A stretch of DNA of 64,000 nucleotides from Beta vulgaris subsp. vulgaris (GCF_026745355.1 NC_079206.1:30134020-30198019), one strand, 5' to 3'. Counted from the stretch's first letter, positions 21,932-32,818 are shown. Notes: a model not told the origin generated them from the sequence alone. A program made the numbers and translations.

Positions 21932-23702
21932 TCACGCAACAGGAGCTTCGTCCATCGAGGATGGCTCAGGAGTAGTGTCGACGCTAGAAGCGATGGGGCC
22001 AGAAGCGTCTAGCGGCCGACGTAGATCACGGACCTCGGCACGAAGGTCCTCCATATGACGCTCAACAGTCTCGAGACGAGATAACATCGTCGTCTGAAAT
22101 GATGCAAAAGAACTCATGAAGCGACTGAAGCGGGCTTCCATGCTCTCAGGAAACACAGTAGTGCTGCACGAGGGGTCCTCGGAGACTGGAGGTGGGGGTG
22201 CTTCGAGTGTGGGAGAGATGACAGCTGCTGGGGATGATAATGCAACACACTGAGGGCACGGGAATATCCCCTGAATCTTGCCGCCTACCTCTATAGTTTC
22301 AGAGATAGCACGGGGATTCCACAACCAAACACTAGAATCCTGAGGATGAGCATTAGGTAGAATATCGTAGATGATGCGCTTTTCTGTGGAATGACAAGGC
22401 TTAACGAACCATAGATACCTGTTCTTAGCTTGGTGGACGAGCCATCCATATCGATCCATAGCAGTGGTGTTAAGGAGGTTGGTGGAGCAAGAAGTCACTT
22501 TAGAGGCTAAATCGAGGCCTCTATCAAGAGCAAACACAGAAACAAATCCACCCATGGAGATATCACCTTTCTTTACATCCCGTTCCCAAAGAAATCCACC
22601 CATAAGAAACTTGGCAAAGTTCAATTTGCCGTGCACAGTCGCGGGAGACATAGAAAGAAACCACAGAAGTTTGAAATCTTGTAGAGCGACTTGCCCTGAT
22701 TCCGATTTGGGACGGAAAAGTTGAAGTAGAAAGCGGTGAAGCAGGCGGAGAGCAGGACAACCAATAGATGAGGACTTGCTAGAACCCGATGCCCAATTAG
22801 AACGCCCAGTAATCTGCTTCCAAAAGGAGATGGGATCAAATTTATCACAACTGGAACCATCTTGTAATTGCATGAAGGTAGATGGACCCAAGGTTGTTAA
22901 AATCGGGATTCTACTTTGAATCGTAAGGTGGTCTTAGAATCGGATCGTAAAATCGAATCGTAAAATTGTAAGATTCTACGAAAATGTATGATCTGAATAT
23001 TGCTCATTTTGTAAGACTAATAATTGAAAAAAGTAGTTGTTTAGCCAATAAATAGGCGATATTGACCATATATGTCTATTAATAGCTTTGGTATCTTAAA
23101 TAAATTTGATTTAGAAGTATGAGGTTTCCGTTGGTACAAAAAAATGCATGGAATCGTGTAGAATCGTGAATCGAATCGTACAACCATATTTGAATCGTAA
23201 AATTGTAAGATTCTAAGATTTGAATCGGGATTTTAACAACTATGGATGGACCAACATGCCCCCCTGTAGGCCAACCAAACAGAATATTTATCTCATCCCA
23301 AGACATGATATGCTCCGTACCCTCAAGGGTGAATACTACATCACCTTTCGATGTTCCCACTGCAAGGGAATCCAGAAATTCAACTACGAGCTCAGGATAA
23401 ATCCGCTCGTTCAAGCGGAAGACTCGGCCCCAATGATGTGTCTGCTCAATGTACTCAAAAGCCCAATCAAAGCCTATCTTAGTCACGGCATTCAGAGAGA
23501 GATAGAGGGTTGGGGTTATGGTGGAGGGGGTGGAATGGATGTCATGGCTTTGGAAGTGGTCGATTTAGATGCTTTGGCTTTTGAAGTTGTGGAAGTCTTG
23601 GAAGGTGGTTTGGAGGGGGTTTTCTTTTGTATTTTGCGTGAGTGCTCATTGGGATTGTAGATGGGTTTTGGCTTAGACAAGACTCTCGCGAAGGATCTCA
23701 TG
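21932..23702 (-). pseudogene. Athila ORF at the env-like position (ATHILA ORF-1-like), MITE-interrupted
   Basis: The frame begins near 23702 (MRSFARVLSKPKP) with a Lys/Ser/Thr/Pro-rich stretch. After a frame change it continues GFDWAFEYIEQTHHW, FRLNERIYPELVVEFLDSL and MSWDEINILFGWPTGG, a pattern I associate with the ATHILA ORF-1 family (PF03078) and similar plant transposon domains. A hAT-like MITE splits it at 23244-22889. The second half (22888-21932) reads PALRLLHRFLLQLF and then ends in a coiled coil (METVERHMEDLRAEV-like heptads) and an acidic tail. There is no signal peptide or transmembrane segment that I can see, so calling it an envelope protein is not supported. Confidence 0.7.
22889..23244. 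mobile_element. hAT-like MITE (356 bp)
   Basis: GATGGACC flanks the element at 22881-22888 and 23245-23252 (8 bp). The termini are CAAGGTTGTTAAAATCGGGA and, reversed on the right, CATAGTTGTTAAAATCCCGA. Inside, GAATCG(T)AAAATTGTAAGATTCTA-type words occur near both ends in inverted order. There is no transposase. The 8-bp duplication suggests hAT. A 9-bp duplication with one mismatch (MULE) is the alternative. Confidence 0.85.
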
Positions 23703-24059
23703 ACGCTTTTGAGCACACAACCAAGAACAATCACCACAAAACAATCACAAAAACTTCACAAGAATCACCACACAACGAATGTAATGCCCATTAATCCAAT
23801 CTCAACAATTTCGAAACCACAATCAAGATTGATAAACAATAAACAACTTGAATAGCAACCAAGTATCAAAAACGAGTAGTAAGCACAAACAATAAGTGTT
23901 CAAAATTCGGAAGGAAAGTGAACAAATCGAAAACTTACTACCACGTGAAGTACACGATTGATTGATGTAGAAGACTTGATTGAGAAAATCCAAATATGTG
24001 TCCAAGATTCCCAATTGAAATTTCAAAGCACCTTCAAGAATAAACCCCAATTCAATGAG

Positions 24060-24743
24060 AAAGGTTAGGGTTTGGAGATGATGGGAATGGAAAAAGAAAG
24101 GGGGGAAGGTGGCTGTGTGGGGGGTGTGTAGGTGTGCGTCGCCGGCGGGTCGGGAGGTCGGACGCCGCCGGTCGAGAGGGGGTAGGCTGAGTGGGGTCGT
24201 GGGGTTGCGAGTAGGGTGCTAAAAGTTTGTGAGAGCGGGAGGGGGTGGCGTCGCCGGCGAGTCGGGAGGTCGGACGCCGCCGGTCGTCGGTGCAGGAGGC
24301 CGGGCGAGTGGACGAGGGGGTAGGTGGGGTCGAGGGGGGGAGAGAGTGTTTGAGGGTGGGGTGGTTTGTTTATTAATTTTTTTTTTTGTTTTGTTTTGGG
24401 TTCGGTCGGGTGCTGTAGGGAGGGATCGAAATCCCGCGGGCGGACAGATGCTGTGGGAATGGGGGGGGTAGTGCTGCGGGCCCGGGATTTCGGGGGGGGG
24501 GGGGCTGTAGAGAGTTGTGAAATCCCGCGGGCGCAGGCGAAAACCCGCGGGCGGACAGAAGGGGTTAGGAATGGGGGAAGGTGTGGGCTGCGGGCGCGGG
24601 ATTGCTAGTGGGAGGGCGCGGGTATTATCAAGTGGGGGGGTTTGAAATCCCGCGGGCGCGGGATTCAGCCCGCGGGCAGACAGAAATTTGGGTGATGGGG
24701 GGCTTTTTGGCCGCGGGATGCATGTTGGAACTTGTGGTTCCAC
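24060..24743 (-). repeat. GC-rich tract with repeated CCCGCGGG words
   Basis: The plus strand is strongly G-rich. The palindrome CCCGCGGG recurs about seven times between 24430 and 24680 in settings such as AAATCCCGCGGGCG and AAACCCGCGGGCGGACAG. The minus strand is open over 174 codons but is a Pro-rich low-complexity sequence, so I treat it as a repeat and not as a protein. A related palindrome lies in both Athila LTRs. Confidence 0.6.
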
Positions 24744-25217
24744 CTAGGGTCAAAGATAGCACACCAAAACCACTAAACAACACTTGTTAGCATGGTTAGT
24801 CTAAAAATGAAGATGGAATTCAAGTGAATTCAAAAACCACACAAAGAATGAAAAATAAATTGAATTCAAGTGAATTCAATATGCAAATATTTTTGTTCTT
24901 TTCTTTTGTTTAGAGAAATGACGAGTAAAAGGAAAAAGAAGATTTAGAGATTCGGGTTGCCTCCCGAATAGCGCTGGTTTATGCAGGTCCCGCACGACCG
25001 TTTACCTCGTTTCAATGACTAGTAGAGGTAGGTGTTTAGAGGTAGAGTACCTCAACGAGACCCACAGGAGCGCCTTCATAGTACAACTTCAGACGTTGAC
25101 CATTCAACTTGAAACTTTAACCTTTTTCGTTCATAATCTCGACAGAACCGAACATGTTCACTCTGGTAACTGTGAAAGGGCCTGACCATCTAGACTTTAA
25201 CTTTCCAGGAAAGATTT
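24744..25217 (-). other. Athila post-pol spacer
   Basis: The end of the integrase C-terminal region is readable to about 25100. Then comes a conserved-looking non-coding block with GGGTTGCCTCCCGAATAGCG near 24954-24973, a string I associate with Athila elements just after pol. The rest (24780-24950) is AT-rich and carries a duplicated TTCAAGTGAATTCAA word at 24816 and 24862. No gene is seen. Confidence 0.55.
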
Positions 25218-26492
25218 TTAGCCTAGAGTTATAGAGTAAAACCTTATCTCCAACCGTGAACTCCCGAGGAGGATCTTTTTGTCATGCCACTTCTTGGTTT
25301 TCTCCTTGTATACTCGTGCACTATCATACGCTAGCAACCGAAACTCATCAAGCTCATTGAGTTGTAGATGACGTTTCTCCCCCGCAAGCTTTTGATCCAT
25401 ATTAAGCTCCTTGATCGCCCAAAAAGCTTTATATTCTAATTCAACGGGGAGGTGACACGCTTTCCCATACACAAGCCTATACGGTGAAGTACCAATGGGC
25501 GCCTTGAATGCAGTTCTGTAAACCCAGAGTGTGTCATCTAATTTCGTGCTCCAATCCTTCCTAGAACTTGCAACTACCTTCTCAAGAATGGACTTAATTT
25601 CGCGGTTTGAAACCTCTACTTGCCCACTTGTTTGAGGATGGTATGCTAATCCCGTACGATGGTAGACTCCATATTTCATCAAAAGGGTGTCTAAATGTCG
25701 TTCATGAAAATGGGAGCCTCCATCACTAATCACAGCTCGTGGGACCCCAAACCTTGGAAATATGATCTTCTTGAACAAAGCTATGACGACCTTAGAATCA
25801 TTAGTAGGAGATGCCACGGCTTCAACCCACTTAGGGAGCGTTTGGTTCACATGATTCTGGTATCAGGTATGGGTTTAGAATGAGCAAAACCCATACCTAG
25901 TGTTTGTTTTATTATTTGATAGATTTAAAACCCATACTTCAAACCATAAGGTATGGGTTTAGAAACCCAAGGGGGAGGTGGGTTTGGCTCATACCAATAC
26001 CTCTAGGTATCAAATAGAAGAAAAAATTTCATTCCCAAATAAAAACCAAACACATGGTATTAGGTATCAAGTTCCAAACCTATACCACCTTGATTTCATT
26101 CTCTATTCCAAACTCATACCACTATGTGAACCAAACGCCCCCTTAGAGACATAATCCACAGCAACCAATATGTAGCAATTTCCATTGGAGGAGGGGAACG
26201 GTCCCATAAAGTCAATACCCCAAACATCGAAGATTTCAACTTCTAGAATACCGATTTGGGGCATCTCATGCCTTCTCGAAATATTGCCGGTCCTCTGGCA
26301 AGCGTCGCATGACATGATGAAAGACTGTGCATCCTTGAACATTGTCGTCCAAAAGAAACCCGACTCATGGAGTTTTGCAACAGTCCTAGAAGGGCCATGA
26401 TGTCCTCCATAAGGTGAGTTATGGCAGCGATTTAAGGACTCCATTGACCTCCCATTCAGGTACACATTTTCGAAAAAAGACCATCTGAACAT
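25218..26492 (-). pseudogene. pol: Athila integrase, interrupted by a Harbinger MITE
   Basis: From 26492 the zinc-binding domain (HNSPYGGHHG...CDACQRTG) and the first catalytic Asp (VWGIDFMGPF) are readable to VAVDYVSK. A 309-bp MITE then interrupts. The core resumes at about 25830 with [24 protein letters not shown] (second Asp) and [14 protein letters not shown] (Glu). A frameshift near 25270 precedes the C-terminal part ([13 protein letters not shown] and [11 protein letters not shown], 25260-25130). Without the insertion the DDE triad would be complete. Confidence 0.92.
25834..26142. mobile_element. PIF/Harbinger-type MITE (309 bp)
   Basis: TTA flanks the element at 25831-25833 and 26143-26145. 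The termini are GGGAGCGTTTGGTTCACATG on the left and, reversed, GGGGGCGTTTGGTTCACATA on the right. The 3-bp TTA duplication and GGG.GCGTTTGGTTCAC ends are characteristic of Harbinger MITEs. The interior is AT-rich with repeated GGTATGGGTTTAGAA words. It has no coding capacity. Confidence 0.93.
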
Positions 26493-26626
26493 TCACGAAA
26501 CAAGTGAGGATCATCCCAAAAGTAGAATTTAACATCATGGAGGAACCGTTTCTTGTGTTGGTAGGACATATCAGGAGGTATCACGCCGCCTACCAAGTAA
26601 TTGGCGTAGTCGGCAAACCAAGGAAT

Positions 26627-28648
26627 CTATGCTGTGACTGCATATAAATGATCGTCAGGAAAAGAATCATCTATAGGAGTTGAGTTCATACCATCTTCAT
26701 GCTTGATCCTTGACAGGTGGTCTGCAACTACGTTCTCTGCGCCCTTCTTATCACGAATTTCTATGTCAAACTCTTGGAGCAAGAGAATCCATCGAATGAG
26801 CCTAGGCTTCGCTTCCTTCTTAGAGAGAAGGTACTTCAAAGCAGCATGATCAGTGTAGATAATAACTTTAGAGCCAATCAGATAAGATCTGAACTTCTCT
26901 AAAGCATAGACAATGGCCAAAAGCTCCTTTTCTGTAGCATAGTTGACTTGAGCCTCGTCTAATGTCTTGCTAGCGTAGTAGATTGCATGCAAGACCTTAT
27001 CCTTGCGTTGACCAAGTACGGCTTCAACTGCATAATCACTGGCGTCACACATTATCTCGAAGGGGAGTTCCCAATCGGGAGAGCGGATAATAGGTGCAGT
27101 TATTAAAGCTTGCTTGATCCTGTCAAAAGACTCAAGACACTCATCTGTAAAAACAAATGGAACATCCTTAAGAAGGAGTTGGGTCAGTGGTTTAGCAATT
27201 TTCGAAAAATCCTTGATAAAACGGCGATAAAATCCCGCATGACCAAGGAAGCTTCGTACCCCTTTAACATTAGCTGGTGGGGGTAATTGCTCAATCACTT
27301 GGACCTTAGCTCGATCCACATGGATGCCCCTATCAGAAACAATATGGCCTAAGACGACTCCTTCAGTCACCATGAAATGACACTTTTCCCAGTTTAAGAC
27401 CAAATGACACTCTTCACATCTTTTCAGGACTTTAGTGAGATTAACTAAACATGTATCAAAGGTGGAACCATACACACTGAAATCATCCATAAAGACTTCC
27501 ATGATAGACTCGATGAACTCAGAAAAGATACTCATCATGCAGCGTTGAAAGGTGGCAGGGGCATTACACAAACCAAAGGGCATTCTACGATATGCAAAAG
27601 TGCCATAAGGGCATGTGAATGTGGTCCTTTCTTGATCATCAGGATGAATGGGAATTTGGAAGAAACCTGAATACCCATCCAAATAGCAAAAATATTTATG
27701 ACAAGCCAACCGTTCAAGCATTTGGTCAATAAAAGGTAGAGGGAAGTGGTCCTTTTTAGTGGCCATGTTGAGTCTCCTATAGTCTATACACATACGCCAT
27801 CCAGTCACAGTTCGAGTAGGGATTAACTCATTCTTTTCATTTTTCACAACAGTCATGCCACCTTTTTTCGGTACTACTTGGACATGACTTACCCACTTAG
27901 AGTCAGCAATAGGGTAGATAATACCTGCATCGAGTAGTTTCATCACCTCTTTCTTGACCACTTCCTGCATGTTTGGGTTCAATCTCCTTTGTGGTTGAAT
28001 GCACGGCTTATGGTCATCCTCGAGGTGTATCCTGTGCATACAAAAATCGGGGCTAATACCCTTTAAATCATCAATACTGTACCCTATAGCCTTCTTGTGA
28101 TTTTTCAGAACAACTAGAAGTTTGGAAAGTTGGCTATCATCGAGTGTAGCACTGACAATTACAGGATCTAACTCGTGCTCATCTAAAAAGACATACTTCA
28201 AGTGAGAGGGGAGAGGTTTAAGGTCGGGTTTCTTTACCTCAACATTACACACAGATCGATCGAACCTCTTTACCTGGTGGCATCCATCAAGGTCAGATTC
28301 TTCACTTGCTAGCATCTTCTCAATAGCGTCTACTTCATTGCTCCATATACTGCCATCACCTGTGGAAGAATCAAGACAAAGTACTGCCTCCAAGGGATCT
28401 TCATAGAGAGCTTGGGGCATGTTATCATAGCAAATTACATCAACCACATCAATACTATAGCACTTTTCCTCTAGCATAGGACTTTTCAAAGCAGTGCTCA
28501 GATTAAAAGTGACCTCATCATCTCCAACAGATAGTGTAAGCTTACCATTTTTCACATCAATGACGGCACCAGCAGTATGATGGAATGGCCTACCCAAAAT
28601 GATTGGAATTTGCCTATCTTCCTCCATATCAAGTACAACAAAATCCAC
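26627..28648 (-). pseudogene. pol: Athila reverse transcriptase and RNase H (673-aa frame)
   Basis: One open frame contains the protease tail (IPIILGRPFHHTAGAVIDV), the RT palm and fingers (MCIDYRRLNMATKKDHFPLP, YLDGYSGFFQIPI, MPFGLCNAPATFQRCM) with the catalytic FMDDF at 27479-27493 (about residues 386-390), and then RNase H (FEIMCDASDYAVEAVLGQ, YATEKELLAIVYALEKFRSY, IYTDHAALKYLL, ADHLSRI). The catalytic residues appear present. The frame is cut from the protease upstream and from the integrase downstream by frameshifts near 28680 and 26500-26620, so it is no longer part of a working polyprotein. Confidence 0.92.
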
Positions 28649-29040
28649 GGGAATAAAAAATTTACCTACTCTAACAGGTACATCCTCTAAAATACCTAGG
28701 GGTATTTAACAGAACGGTCGGCCATTTGTAGAGTAATATTGGTAACTTTCAAACTTCCCATATTCAATTTTGAGGAAACAGACAATGGCATAACACTCAC
28801 ACTAGCCCCCAAATCACATAAAGCTTTATCGATGAACAAACTACCAATGTGACAAGGTATAGAGAAACTACCAGGGTCTTTTAATTTTGGTGGAGATTTA
28901 TTTTGTAAAATGGCACTACATTCTTCAGTAAAAGCAACTGTCTCCACCTCGTTAAAAGGCTTTTTCCTAGTTAAGATATCTTTCATAAATTTAGCATAAG
29001 CAGGCACTTGAGTAATTAATTCCGTGAAAGGAACTGTTAC
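28649..29040 (-). pseudogene. pol: Athila aspartic protease
   Basis: Continuing in the gag frame after the TAG, the block reads TRKKPFNEVETVAF, IPCHIGSLFIDKALCDLGAS and VTNITLQMADRSVKYP. CDLGAS is the protease active-site motif in Athila elements (Asp-Leu-Gly in place of Asp-Ser/Thr-Gly). The frame ends in stops at about 28690, and the coding sequence resumes in another frame with the protease tail. It would process the polyprotein if intact. Confidence 0.85.
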
Positions 29041-30681
29041 CTAAAGATTCTTGACGACTTCAAGAAACTTACCAAATTTCTTATCCAGCTTACTCTTTAG
29101 GTGACAATTGGGGAAAGGAAGTTTGATAGGAGGAATCTCAATAGCAGGCTTTTTGGCTTCATTGGTCTCTTCATGTTCAGTGGTGTGCTTAGAGTTCTCC
29201 TTATCATTTGTAGCTTCAGCTGGGACCTGTTCCTTATCATTTTCCACACTCAAAGTATCATCAATAGGCATGGGTGGTCCATTGTAGTGAGAACCACTTC
29301 GGAGAGTGATGGCATTTGCCGAATCTGTAGGCTGAACAGGTTGTGCTGGGAGAGCACCTTGTTGTCGAGTAGAGTTCGAAGTAGCCAATTGTGTCAACTG
29401 ATTCTCCAACATCTTATTGTGAGCAAGAATGGACTCAATTTGTGCCTTATCAGCTTGTCGATCCTTTTGCATTTGTAGCATCATGTTTCTCATCTCAACC
29501 ATCATTGGATCGGCAGGAGGTGCTTGTTGAGATGGATTGAAAGGTGGTCTAGAGAAACCAGGAGGGTGTTGGGAAGGTTGTTGGTAGTACCTCTGGTTCA
29601 ATTGTTGTGCTTGTGGTTGTGGTGCAGGAGGATTTAGGACATTAGTGATCTTGTAAGACAAGTTAGGATGATTTCTCAACCCTGGATTATATGTGTTGGA
29701 GTATAGGTTGTTCGGCCGATATGCTTGAAAAGCATTAACTTGTTCGAGAGAACTCCGACACTCTTGTGCCCAATGTCCATCTATGCCACAATTATCACAC
29801 ATAATCTCAGATGTAGTACCCAAGGCAGCAACACTTGCAGGAGAGAAGAGCTGCATATTGTCAAGTTTATTGCTGATTGCATTCATCTGTGCAGCTAATA
29901 GGGATATAGAATCTATCTCATGCTTCCCACCCTTGTTAGCTAGTCCTCGAGGATTACCATATTGAGAGTTGTGGATAGCCATCTCCTCGATCAAATCATG
30001 TGCAGCATCAATTTCTAGTTTCATGAATCTCCCATTTGCTGCAGAGTCAAGGATAAGTCTCGAGTTGTTCCCCAAACCATTGTAGAATCCCTGAACTAGG
30101 AACCATTTTTGTAGACCATGATGGGGACATTCTCTCTGAAGATCTGTAAATCGTTCCCATGCTTCATGTAAAGACACATCAGTCCCTTGGGTGAAGTTTG
30201 TAATCTGACTACGCAACCTAGCAGTCTTCTCTGGAGGGTAGTACTTTCTGTAGAAAGCTAGAGCCAAGGTATTCCAATGAGTGATCCCAAGAGTGGCTCG
30301 ATTAATCCCATTGTACCACATCTTTGCCTTGTCTCGAAGTGAAAATGGGAAAAGAATCTCCCGAATCTGATCTTGTGTTACTCCCTGTTGCTTAATGGTA
30401 GAGCAATATTGGCGAAAATCCTGATAATGAAGATTAGGGTCTTCATTAGGTCCACCACCAAATTGTTTTCTTTCGATCATGTTTAGCAATGCAGGTTTGA
30501 TCTCGAAATTTACAGCTTCGATTTCAGGCATTTGATTGCTCTTGGGAAGTTCAGCCAAAGAGGGTTGGGAAAAGTCAGTAAGCCTTTGAGCCATCTCTGA
30601 TTCTGGTGGAGTAATAGAGACAATGCTGCTAGAATCAGAGTCAGAATCCAAAAGAATATCTTCCCTTAGATTATCTCGCAA
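29041..30681 (-). CDS. gag: Athila gag protein (546 aa, open)
   Basis: This is the longest undamaged gene in the window. After a Ser/Asp-rich start come the gag capsid-like motifs (YQDFRQYCSTIKQQGV, LRDKAKMWYNG, HEAWERFTDLQRECPHH, LVQGFYNGL). Then comes a CCHC zinc knuckle, CDNCGIDGHWAQEC (about residues 290-310), a Gln/Pro-rich stretch, and a short coiled-coil-like region before a C-terminal basic tail. It would form the virus-like particle and bind the RNA. A single TAG at 29041 separates it from the protease, which would need readthrough, or is a mutation of a fused frame. Confidence 0.92.
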   Translation of the reverse strand: MRDNLREDILLDSDSDSSSIVSITPPESEMAQRLTDFSQPSLAELPKSNQMPEIEAVNFEIKPALLNMIERKQFGGGPNEDPNLHYQDFRQYCSTIKQQGVTQDQIREILFPFSLRDKAKMWYNGINRATLGITHWNTLALAFYRKYYPPEKTARLRSQITNFTQGTDVSLHEAWERFTDLQRECPHHGLQKWFLVQGFYNGLGNNSRLILDSAANGRFMKLEIDAAHDLIEEMAIHNSQYGNPRGLANKGGKHEIDSISLLAAQMNAISNKLDNMQLFSPASVAALGTTSEIMCDNCGIDGHWAQECRSSLEQVNAFQAYRPNNLYSNTYNPGLRNHPNLSYKITNVLNPPAPQPQAQQLNQRYYQQPSQHPPGFSRPPFNPSQQAPPADPMMVEMRNMMLQMQKDRQADKAQIESILAHNKMLENQLTQLATSNSTRQQGALPAQPVQPTDSANAITLRSGSHYNGPPMPIDDTLSVENDKEQVPAEATNDKENSKHTTEHEETNEAKKPAIEIPPIKLPFPNCHLKSKLDKKFGKFLEVVKNL

Positions 30682-30885
30682 CTGTTTGGAAAAGTTCTTC
30701 TATCTATGAAAGGATCTTTCGATTTCAGGATCAAATTGTAGGCAATCTGAACTCAAACTCCTGCGCATAGAAGAACTAAAGAACAAACAATTAAGAGATT
30801 TTGTCCCAAAGAACAAGTGTTCTCTGAGACGAGAGTGTATAATCTAGACTCTAAAACAATTAAAGAAAATGGAACAAAACCGTGT

Positions 30886-30903
30886 CCCCGGCAACGGCGC
30901 CAA
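30886..30903 (-). promoter_or_regulatory. Athila primer-binding site (tRNA-Asp)
   Basis: The minus strand reads TGGCGCCGTTGCCGGGGA a few bases inside the 5' LTR. This is the complement of the 3' end of plant tRNA-Asp(GUC) and is the standard Athila priming site. Confidence 0.9.
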
Positions 30904-30907
30904 ATTT

Positions 30908-32342
30908 TGACAGGCTAAAGTCGTATCACCTTATCAAAAGTAATCCTAAAGTCCTCTAACAAATAGTAGTCAGGGAAGTAGGGTCAAATCCACAGAGAAA
31001 CAGTGTTCTTTTCCTAATTGTTAGTCAAATCTAGAGTATAGGAACGAGTGTTTGTGAGTAATTATACTAAACTAGACTATAACTATATCAAGAATTATCA
31101 AGAATAAAAAGTCTAGGGCATAGGTTCACCAATGATCAATATTTCGGGATGAAACACTAAAATCAACAATTAATAATGCAGTTAAACAGATTGATTCGCT
31201 CTCTCAAGTCTAAATCAAGCATAGAACGATATTAACAGGCTCTCGCAATTTATTAACACCAATTCTACCTATTGAAACTAGCCTTAATATCAAGTTTATA
31301 CCTCTCAGCGCATAACCTAATATTGCAACACTATAACAATCAAATCTGGCCAAATTGGATTGAATAGACATAAAAACATTCAATAGGAATCAACATGCAT
31401 CAATAAAAATCAATCCTTTAATTAAACATCCCTTCCTAATTGATCATGGAACCCCCTAAACCCTAGAAATAGACTACTCAATCATAATTGGGGAAAACAT
31501 ATTCATAATTAAATAAGCAAACATAAATTAATAATAAAGGATTGAATAGGAATAAGAAGAGAAGAGAAATAATACCAATTGTAAAACCAATCTTGCAAAA
31601 ATCAAAGCTTCTATTCAAAATTCAATGTAATTGGGAAAAAAGCAAAACTAGGGTTCTTCAATAATTCAGAGAAAAAGAATTCTAATCTTTAATGAATTCA
31701 TTATGGTAAAACACAAAATAGAAAATAAGCTAGGAAATACTAATATTCCCTTAAGTCTTTATACCTTTCTATTTCCTCAAACAACTAGAAAAATAGAGTG
31801 TAATTCGTTAAAAGATAAAGCCTTATTCGACTAGGAAACCCGGATTAACCCGCGGCCGCGGGTTTTCGTGCTGCAAAACAGCGTCAACTTGCAAAGACCA
31901 TATCTCCCAAACTAGAAGTCGTATAGGGGCGTGTAATATACCGTTGGAAATCTCTTCAAGTCTAGTTTCCAACCCCACTGGAATCACTAAATTCAGATCT
32001 CTGGATAATAAGTTATGATCAAAAGAGTGCACATGACTCAATTTCCATACTTCTTTTAACATGTTTCCGCTATGTTCGAGTTGCAATCCGACTCGAAGAT
32101 GCCCTTTGGACTCCTCATTTGACTTAGCTCCTTCCTAGATGCTCCTCATGCTTAAGCTTGTCCAATAATACTCCAATTGTGTTCTCAATAACTGAAAACT
32201 ATCAAAACACGAAAACACACACAAGAGTAATATCTTCTCAACTTAAGTAACTATATGCAATTATGGACTAAGAATGCAACTAAATGATCCTAAAATGCAA
32301 CCTAAATGCATCATGAAATGCCTATATTAATATGACTCATCA
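30908..32342 (-). repeat. Athila 5' LTR (1435 bp)
   Basis: The full-length LTR copy starts TGACAGGCTAAAGTCG and ends ATGACTCATCA on the plus strand. It contains an ACCCGCGGCCGCGGGT palindrome near 31849-31864. It abuts the primer-binding site on its left and the GGGTC duplication on its right. Confidence 0.95.
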
Positions 32343-32467
32343 GGGTCCAATGTATGAACTGAGGGGGATCGGGTTCGTGCTGACCTCCTATGTTGTGGTG
32401 AAGGTTCCCCCTCGGACCTTTGAGGTTGAGTAGATTGCTTGTTACGGGCGTTTTTGGATGGGGCCAT
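32343..32467 (-). pseudogene. gag: Tat gag N-terminal fragment
   Basis: An ATG at 32467 on the minus strand opens a frame starting MAPSKNARNKQS. It runs without a stop to 32343, the edge of the Athila insertion, and would join the frame entering at 19436. The start lies about 80 bp downstream of the primer-binding site, as expected for gag. The methionine is chosen because it is the first after the primer-binding site. Confidence 0.8.
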
Positions 32468-32547
32468 AGCTGAATAACACTGGGGTTAAGTCCTGCTGAA
32501 TAGCAAGTGAACTTTGCTGAGTGGTGGCGAAGTAACTTTTTGTACTA

Positions 32548-32565
32548 TCCCCACAGACGGCGCCA
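32548..32565 (-). promoter_or_regulatory. Tat primer-binding site
   Basis: On the minus strand TGGCGCCGTCTGTGGGGA begins 3 bases after the LTR end. It opens with TGG, the complement of a tRNA CCA tail. It shares TGGCGCCGT with the Athila site but differs afterwards. I could not assign the tRNA with confidence. Confidence 0.85.
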
Positions 32566-32568
32566 AAC

Positions 32569-32818
32569 TATTTCTGTCTAGAAATTAAGGTTAATGGTCT
32601 GTGCTGAGCAAGTCTTTTAATCCGAGCAGAGCTGGTTATCTGTTCATTGGAATCCTGCAAAACACGTAAAACTACCCCGGGGGTTGTTCCGGGATCGCCC
32701 CTCCGACGCTCAAGTCAGTTGATGATTGAGGTAGAGAGAGAGTCTAGAGTGAGAAACTCAGGTTAGTTAGGTGAGAATTCAATACCTTTGCATTGATGTG
32801 ACAAGAGGTATTTATAGT
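32569..32818 (-). repeat. Tat element 5' LTR, inner part
   Basis: This aligns with 7808-8063 of the 3' LTR at a few percent divergence. Its inner end is mutated from TG to TA. The Copia element is inserted after 32818. The LTR resumes at 43880. Confidence 0.95.

Larger units (their letters stand above)
19442..32342 (-). mobile_element. Ty3/Gypsy Athila-clade LTR retrotransposon
   Basis: LTRs lie at 19442-20403 and 30908-32342, starting TGACAGGC and ending CATCA on the plus strand. GGGTC flanks the element at 19437-19441 and 32343-32347. The minus-strand order is 5' LTR, primer-binding site complementary to tRNA-Asp, gag, protease, RT-RNase H, integrase, an ORF at the env-like position, polypurine tract and 3' LTR. 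The RT (for example KKGGMTVVKNEKNELIPTRT) is of Athila type. Two MITEs are nested inside, at 22889-23244 and 25834-26142. Confidence 0.95.

Noticed and set aside
21932..23702. Athila extra ORF as a true envelope glycoprotein
   Set aside because: No signal peptide, no transmembrane segment and no glycoprotein-like Cys pattern visible. The readable motifs fit a plant-transposon ORF-1-type domain.
24219..24743. 174-codon open frame as a proline-rich protein
   Set aside because: It is a by-product of the G-rich tract. Composition is almost only Pro/Ala/Thr/Ser, and the underlying DNA is a CCCGCGGG-type repeat.
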